Origin: Chloroflexota bacterium
GTDB taxonomy: Bacteria > Chloroflexota > Limnocylindria > Limnocylindrales > CSP1-4
Direction of reading: 5' to 3'
NCBI GenBank assembly: GCA_025935655.1
Contig: JAICUV010000016.1
Coordinates: 1-25,438 of the forward strand
DNA: 25,438 bases
Under the pieces are notes generated by a model that made no database searches, was not told the origin of the DNA, and worked only from the letters and a program-made list of their open reading frames with translations. Made by a program: the position numbers and the translations under genes. The number at the start of each line of letters is the position of its first letter. The first letter of the stretch is position 1. This document shows, piece by piece, positions 22,210 through 25,438 of this stretch.

Positions 22210-22674
22210 TCAGTACTCGCCCTTGATCACGAAGAACGAGCCGCGGATCGTCCCGGCCAGCTTCGACTTCTGGCGCGCGAACTTGAACCGCGACGCGAGC
22301 TCGGCGGGGACCGCCATCCCGTCGGAGAGCTTGAACCCGACCGCCCGCTTGCCGGCGTCGTCGAGCGTGTACAGCACGTTGACGGACAGGCCGCTCTCGT
22401 AGAACACGTACGCCCAGCGGATGTTCTCGACCCTGAACTCGGTCGCCTCGAGCGGGCGGGACGCGATGACGAGGTCGCGCTCCTCCCGGAGGATGCGCTC
22501 CACCCACTCGATGGTCGCCGCGGCCTCGTCGGCCGGCCGAACAGTGAAGTCGTGGTCGTACTTGTTCTTGAAGTAGCGGGCCTCGTTCGCGCGCAGGCCG
22601 GCGAGCGCCGGCGCCACGGGTGACGACTCCAGGCCGGTGGTCGAGACCTCCCGGAAGTCCACGAGAGAGGACAT
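22210..22674 (-). CDS. hypothetical protein, 154 residues
   Basis: The ATG at 22674 follows AAGGAGC with good spacing, which makes this a convincing gene. The protein is soluble, without signal or membrane segments. It begins MSSLVDFREVSTTGLES and has mixed alpha/beta-looking stretches: EAAATIEWVERILREERDLVIA, RVENIRWAYVFYESGLSVNVLY and GFKLSDGMAVPAELASRFKFA, ending SFFVIKGEY. There is no Cys at all and no metal or nucleotide motif. I do not recognise the family. It lies between two regulators on the same strand and has a hairpin just upstream that separates it from the lipoprotein gene, so it is probably transcribed on its own; TACCAT on the minus strand (22723-22718) could be its -10. Confidence 0.7.
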   Translation of the reverse strand: MSSLVDFREVSTTGLESSPVAPALAGLRANEARYFKNKYDHDFTVRPADEAAATIEWVERILREERDLVIASRPLEATEFRVENIRWAYVFYESGLSVNVLYTLDDAGKRAVGFKLSDGMAVPAELASRFKFARQKSKLAGTIRGSFFVIKGEY

Positions 22675-22707
22675 GACCCGCTCCTTGTGCCGCGAAAGTG
22701 ACGCCAG

Positions 22708-22734
22708 CCGGCCCGGCCATGGTAGTCGGGCCGG
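22708..22734 (-). terminator. hairpin after the lipoprotein gene
   Basis: CCGGCCCG (22708-22715) and CGGGCCGG (22727-22734) form a perfect 8-bp stem with an 11-nt loop, beginning 3 nt after the lipoprotein stop on the minus strand. No T-run follows. It may end the transcript, although it also overlaps the promoter region of the next gene. Confidence 0.48.
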
Positions 22735-22737
22735 ACG

Positions 22738-23421
22738 TCAGGGCAGGCGGCCGAGCGTCGTGTGTGCCTGCGCCTGGATCGCGTCACTGGACGGCGTTGA
22801 CCCACCCAGCGCGATGTCGCTGATCGCGATGAGCACCGCGCCCTTGAGCGCATACAGCGCGATGGCCGACACCTTCGTCCCGTTCACGGTGGCGTTGCCG
22901 GAGATCACCGCGGCATCGACTCCGGGCTCGAAGTCCGTGATCTCGGTCAGCTTCGGGTTGGCCATGCCCGCCTGGGCGGCCCCCTGCTCGAGCTGCGCCT
23001 TGAACGCGGGCTCCTGGGCCTTCGCCGTCGCCGCGTCCGGTGCCACGGACACCAGCACCTCGAGCACGATGCCCTCCGCCCCGTAGCTGCAGATCCGGTT
23101 GTTGTTCTCCGTCGAGACCGTGCCTGCGGCGAGCGTGGCGCCCGCGAGCGCGGACGCCTCGTCCTTGGTCACGAGCTGGCACGGGTCGATGTCGGTGGCG
23201 ACTGCGGTCGGCTGCGGCGTCTCCGGCGCCCCGGCGGTGGGGCTCGCCGCGGGCGCGACGGAGGCGCTCTCGGTCGGCGCGGCGCTCGCCGCGGCCGGCG
23301 GGGTCGCGGGCGCCAGCGACGGCGCCAGGCTGGCGGTCGACGCGCTGCACCCGCCGAGCACGATGGCCGACAGCGTGAGGAGCGCGCCAAGCGCGCGCGC
23401 GTTCGAGACGGTGTTGCTCAT
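22738..23421 (-). CDS. secreted lipoprotein, DUF3558-like
   Basis: This 227-residue protein has a signal peptide with lipobox VLGGC, so Cys25 would be lipidated. An Ala/Pro/Ser/Thr linker runs to about residue 78. The folded part starts DPCQLVTKDEASALAGATL and has a second Cys in NNNRICSYG (Cys81 and Cys111), the Cys pair and DPC start seen in DUF3558-type lipoproteins of actinobacteria. The rest has alternating strands and helices (EAKAQEPAF-like helix, then VDAAVISGNATVNGTKVSAIAL). Its role is unknown; such proteins sit on the outer face of the membrane. Its start overlaps the stop of the DUF4242-like gene by 4 bp, so the two are made together. Confidence 0.82.
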   Translation of the reverse strand: MSNTVSNARALGALLTLSAIVLGGCSASTASLAPSLAPATPPAAASAAPTESASVAPAASPTAGAPETPQPTAVATDIDPCQLVTKDEASALAGATLAAGTVSTENNNRICSYGAEGIVLEVLVSVAPDAATAKAQEPAFKAQLEQGAAQAGMANPKLTEITDFEPGVDAAVISGNATVNGTKVSAIALYALKGAVLIAISDIALGGSTPSSDAIQAQAHTTLGRLP

Positions 23422-23747
23422 CGGGCGGTTCCTTTCCTGGGTCGCGGCTCGGGACGCTCGCCGGGGAGCGCGATGGCCCCGGCGATCCGGTCGGCAGGCA
23501 GGCCGGCGCGCTCGTTCACGAGGCGCACGACGGACTCGTCGTTCGCGGCCATGAGCGAGAACACGACCTGGTCGGCCGGCATGAGGATCGAGCCGAGGTG
23601 CTCCACGGGGCTGCCCTCGTCGGCCAGCTGGCGAGCCGCGGCCTCGAGGCGGCGGAGCGCGTCCTGGAATCCCGCGAGGTCGATGCCCGGCCAGTACCGC
23701 TCGACGAGGAACGTCGGGCGGGCGTCGGACCCCTGTGCTCGGTCCAT
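23418..23747 (-). CDS. DUF4242-like small protein
   Basis: This is a 109-residue protein from the ATG at 23747. The layout FLVERYWPGIDLAGFQDALRRL, a central strand around LGSILMPADQVVFSLMAAND, and a closing helix ESVVRLVNERAGLPADRI follow the DUF4242/SCO4226-like fold, a ferredoxin-like alpha/beta protein for which nickel binding has been described in one Streptomyces member. The metal ligands are not conserved clearly enough here to claim binding. It overlaps the lipoprotein gene by 4 bp and follows a LuxR-type regulator gene by 53 bp. TAGGGT 7 nt before the ATG suggests a leaderless start. The tail ERPEPRPRKGTAR is basic and disordered. Confidence 0.65.
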   Translation of the reverse strand: MDRAQGSDARPTFLVERYWPGIDLAGFQDALRRLEAAARQLADEGSPVEHLGSILMPADQVVFSLMAANDESVVRLVNERAGLPADRIAGAIALPGERPEPRPRKGTAR

Positions 23748-23754
23748 GGTCGGC

Positions 23755-23760
23755 ACCCTA
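23755..23760 (-). promoter_or_regulatory. leaderless-type -10 element before the DUF4242-like gene
   Basis: On the minus strand TAGGGT (23760-23755) ends 7 nt before the ATG at 23747, and TTCGTC lies 17 bp upstream as a possible weak -35. The ten bases TAGGGTGCCG are identical to those before the glutamate-cysteine ligase gene. Confidence 0.35.
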
Positions 23761-23784
23761 CGGAGGCGCCCCGTCGGGACGAAA

Positions 23785-23798
23785 GGGGTGATCGCCCC
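23785..23798 (-). terminator. weak hairpin after the LuxR-type regulator
   Basis: On the minus strand, directly after the stop codon at 23801, GGGG-CGATCA-CCCC is followed by TTT. The stem is only 4 bp, and an overlapping alternative (TGATCG-GGG-CGATCA) uses the stop codon itself. It may reduce read-through into the DUF4242-like gene. Confidence 0.3.
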
Positions 23799-23800
23799 GA

Positions 23801-25438
23801 TCAGTGGCCGGACGGTGGGTCGGCGATCCCCGCGGACGTCTGCGCCGCCTGGGCGGCCATCACCGCGCCGAGCTCGGCGCGAGAGTGGATCCCGAGCTTG
23901 TCGTACACGCGTCCCAGGACGTTTCCCACGGTCTTCGGCGCGAGGAACGCGCGCTCCGCGATCTGACGGCTGCTGAGCCCGCCCGCCGCCAGCTCGGCGA
24001 CCTGCCGCTCGGTCTCGGTCAGGCTCGATGGCGCGCTCGGCCGCCGGCCGACCCGAGCGAGCTCGGCTCGCGCCTGGTCGACCCAGATGGTCGCCCCGAG
24101 GCGCTCGAACGTCTCGAGTGCCGCCCGCAGGGTCTCGTCCGCCAGGCGCTTCTCCCTGCGACGGCGGTGGACGCGCCCGAGCGCGAGGAGGGTGCGACCC
24201 CGCTCGAACGGCATGGGCAGCCGCTCGTGCTCGTCGAGCGCCCGATGCAGGTCGGCAACCGCTGTGACGAGGTCTCCGCGCGCCGCGGCGAGCAGACCCG
24301 ACGATCGAGCGCCGACCGCCAGGACCCACGGCGTCGGGGCGACGCGCGCAGCCTCGTCCAGGACGGCGACGATCGCCGCAGCCCGGTCGACGTGGCCGAG
24401 CGAGAGCGCCGACTCGACCTGGTCGCCGGCCAGCTTGAACCGTCCGGGGTGGCGGACCGACATCCGCGACGCGAGCGCCGCCGCGGCCGCAAGGTGGGCG
24501 TCCGCGTCGACCCATTCGCCCAGCGACAGCGCAACGAACCCCAGGATGTGGTGGTGGAACACGGTGAGCACGTCGTCCCCTCGCTCCGTCGCGACCCGGA
24601 GCCCAGCCTCCGCGTCCCGGCGCGCATCCGCGACCCGTCCCTCGAGTGCCGCGACCAGCGCGACCCCGCGCAGCGCCCAGGCCGGGTGGAGGTCGCGGCC
24701 CTCGCGCTCGTAGCCCTCGATCGCCGCCTCCGCCACCCGTCGAGCCTCGGCCCACTCGCCGCGGAACGCCAGCAGGCCCGAGAGCTGGACGAGGTTGAAC
24801 GGATCGTCGCCGCCGGGGCCCGACTTCGAGCGGATGAGGTCGTGCGTCATCGCGATCGCTCGGTCGAGGTCGTCGGTGATCCGGGCGAGCCCGAAGGCGC
24901 TGCCGTCGGCGCCCTCCCGTTCCCAGGAGCGGCCGTCCGTCGTGATCAGCCGGAGGCCGCGCTCGATCTCGGCACGGCGCGTCGGCCGCACGAGCCCCAG
25001 CTCCCCCGCGGCGCGCAGGAGGAGGACGTTCGCGAGGAGGTCCGGATCGACGGGCCCCGCTTGCGCCTCCAGCAGCGCGACGGCCTCCTCGACCAGGGTG
25101 ACGCCGCGCTCCAGGTCGCGCTGCATGACCACGAACGCGATCCTGCCGAGCACGCGGGCCCGGAGCGATGGGTCGTCCCCGGACTCCTCGAGCGCCTGCT
25201 CGCCCAGCACGAGCGCATCGGCCACGCTGCCGTAGTAATAGCGGAGGATCGCCCGCAGGCTGCGTGCCTCTGCGCGCGCCGGGCCGGGACGCGCCGCGCC
25301 GAGCGCGGCTTCCAGGATGGCGTCCGCGTGCACCGTCTCGGACAGGTCGATGAACAGGCACTCCGCCGCGAGCCGTGCCCGGTCGAGGCGGCGGTCGGCG
25401 AGCGGGGCGGGCGTGGCGGCCGCCGCCTCGAGATAGCG
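23801..25438 (-). CDS. LuxR-type regulator with TPR-like region (5' end outside window)
   Basis: The frame is open from the window edge to the stop at 23801, giving 545 residues of a larger protein; a GTG at 25333 exists, but the frame continues upstream with coding character (RYLEAAAATPAPLADRRLDR). The C-terminus is a LuxR/GerE helix-turn-helix: LTETERQVAELAAGGLSSRQ followed by IAERAFLAPKTVGNVLGRVYDKLGI. The rest is helix-pair repeats resembling TPRs (EWAEARRVAEAAIEGYEREGRD). In this protein type an ATPase domain often precedes, as in MalT-like LAL regulators of about 900 residues, and it may lie beyond the edge. It resembles the regulator at 20541-22169 in architecture but not closely in sequence. 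Confidence 0.85.
   Translation of the reverse strand, partial: RYLEAAAATPAPLADRRLDRARLAAECLFIDLSETVHADAILEAALGAARPGPARAEARSLRAILRYYYGSVADALVLGEQALEESGDDPSLRARVLGRIAFVVMQRDLERGVTLVEEAVALLEAQAGPVDPDLLANVLLLRAAGELGLVRPTRRAEIERGLRLITTDGRSWEREGADGSAFGLARITDDLDRAIAMTHDLIRSKSGPGGDDPFNLVQLSGLLAFRGEWAEARRVAEAAIEGYEREGRDLHPAWALRGVALVAALEGRVADARRDAEAGLRVATERGDDVLTVFHHHILGFVALSLGEWVDADAHLAAAAALASRMSVRHPGRFKLAGDQVESALSLGHVDRAAAIVAVLDEAARVAPTPWVLAVGARSSGLLAAARGDLVTAVADLHRALDEHERLPMPFERGRTLLALGRVHRRRREKRLADETLRAALETFERLGATIWVDQARAELARVGRRPSAPSSLTETERQVAELAAGGLSSRQIAERAFLAPKTVGNVLGRVYDKLGIHSRAELGAVMAAQAAQTSAGIADPPSGH

Noticed and set aside
23748..25361. Upstream extension of the DUF4242-like frame into a 647-residue ORF
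   Set aside because: The extension is antiparallel in phase to the LuxR-type regulator on the same strand and is Arg/Gly/Pro-rich; the regulator frame carries the helix-turn-helix.

Overview
The window is 25.4 kb of very GC-rich, densely packed bacterial chromosome. No rRNA, tRNA, CRISPR array, insertion sequence or phage module was recognised. Short Ala/Pro/Ser-linked membrane and lipoproteins, the ECF sigma / single-pass anti-sigma pair (N-terminus of the type MTHDRDIERLLDAW), non-pyrrolysine MttB paralogs, LuxR/TPR regulators and a molybdoenzyme-ferredoxin-NrfD module together suggest a free-living, probably aerobic or facultative Chloroflexota (Limnocylindria/Ellin6529-like). A high-GC actinobacterium is the main alternative. 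The assignment is inference from gene style, not from a marker gene.

Layout: (1) 1-2052, two consecutive MttB-superfamily methyltransferase genes, the first cut by the window edge. (2) 2069-4974, a remnant of a VOC/glyoxalase gene, then a VanY-like M15 D,D-carboxypeptidase divergent from an OmpR-type response regulator and sensor kinase; the 86-bp divergent region carries an inverted repeat. (3) 5080-5334, a small membrane protein. (4) 5618-10375, a four-gene overlapping operon: a 74-aa Tat-like peptide with a C-x2-C-x4-H-x6-C motif, a Tat-exported molybdopterin enzyme with a NarG-like Asp site, a four-cluster ferredoxin and an NrfD-type membrane subunit. (5) 10531-10988, one or two small unknown minus-strand genes. 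(6) 11125-17406, a tyrosine/homogentisate catabolic region: cytochrome P450 (+), homogentisate dioxygenase, fumarylacetoacetase and 4-hydroxyphenylpyruvate dioxygenase (all -), with an ECF sigma/anti-sigma pair (+) inserted. (7) 17594-20537, a thiol operon: glutamate-cysteine ligase, glutathione synthetase and an LmbE/PIG-L deacetylase. (8) 20541-25438, two LuxR-type regulators flanking a hypothetical protein, a lipoprotein and a DUF4242-like protein, all minus strand.

How the parts may work together: 4-hydroxyphenylpyruvate is converted to homogentisate (16210-17406), then to maleylacetoacetate (12310-13533). Fumarylacetoacetate, formed by an isomerase not present here, is cleaved by the product of 13553-14587. 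That isomerase usually uses glutathione as cofactor, and the glutathione operon starts divergently from the hydroxyphenylpyruvate dioxygenase gene. The 187-bp region between them contains a perfect 10-bp inverted repeat (17512-17540). This suggests coordinated control of tyrosine breakdown and thiol supply.

Several genes (3108, 14587, 17594, 23747, perhaps 22169) have a TAnnnT-like hexamer 6-7 nt before the start codon and little or no Shine-Dalgarno sequence, which points to leaderless transcription.
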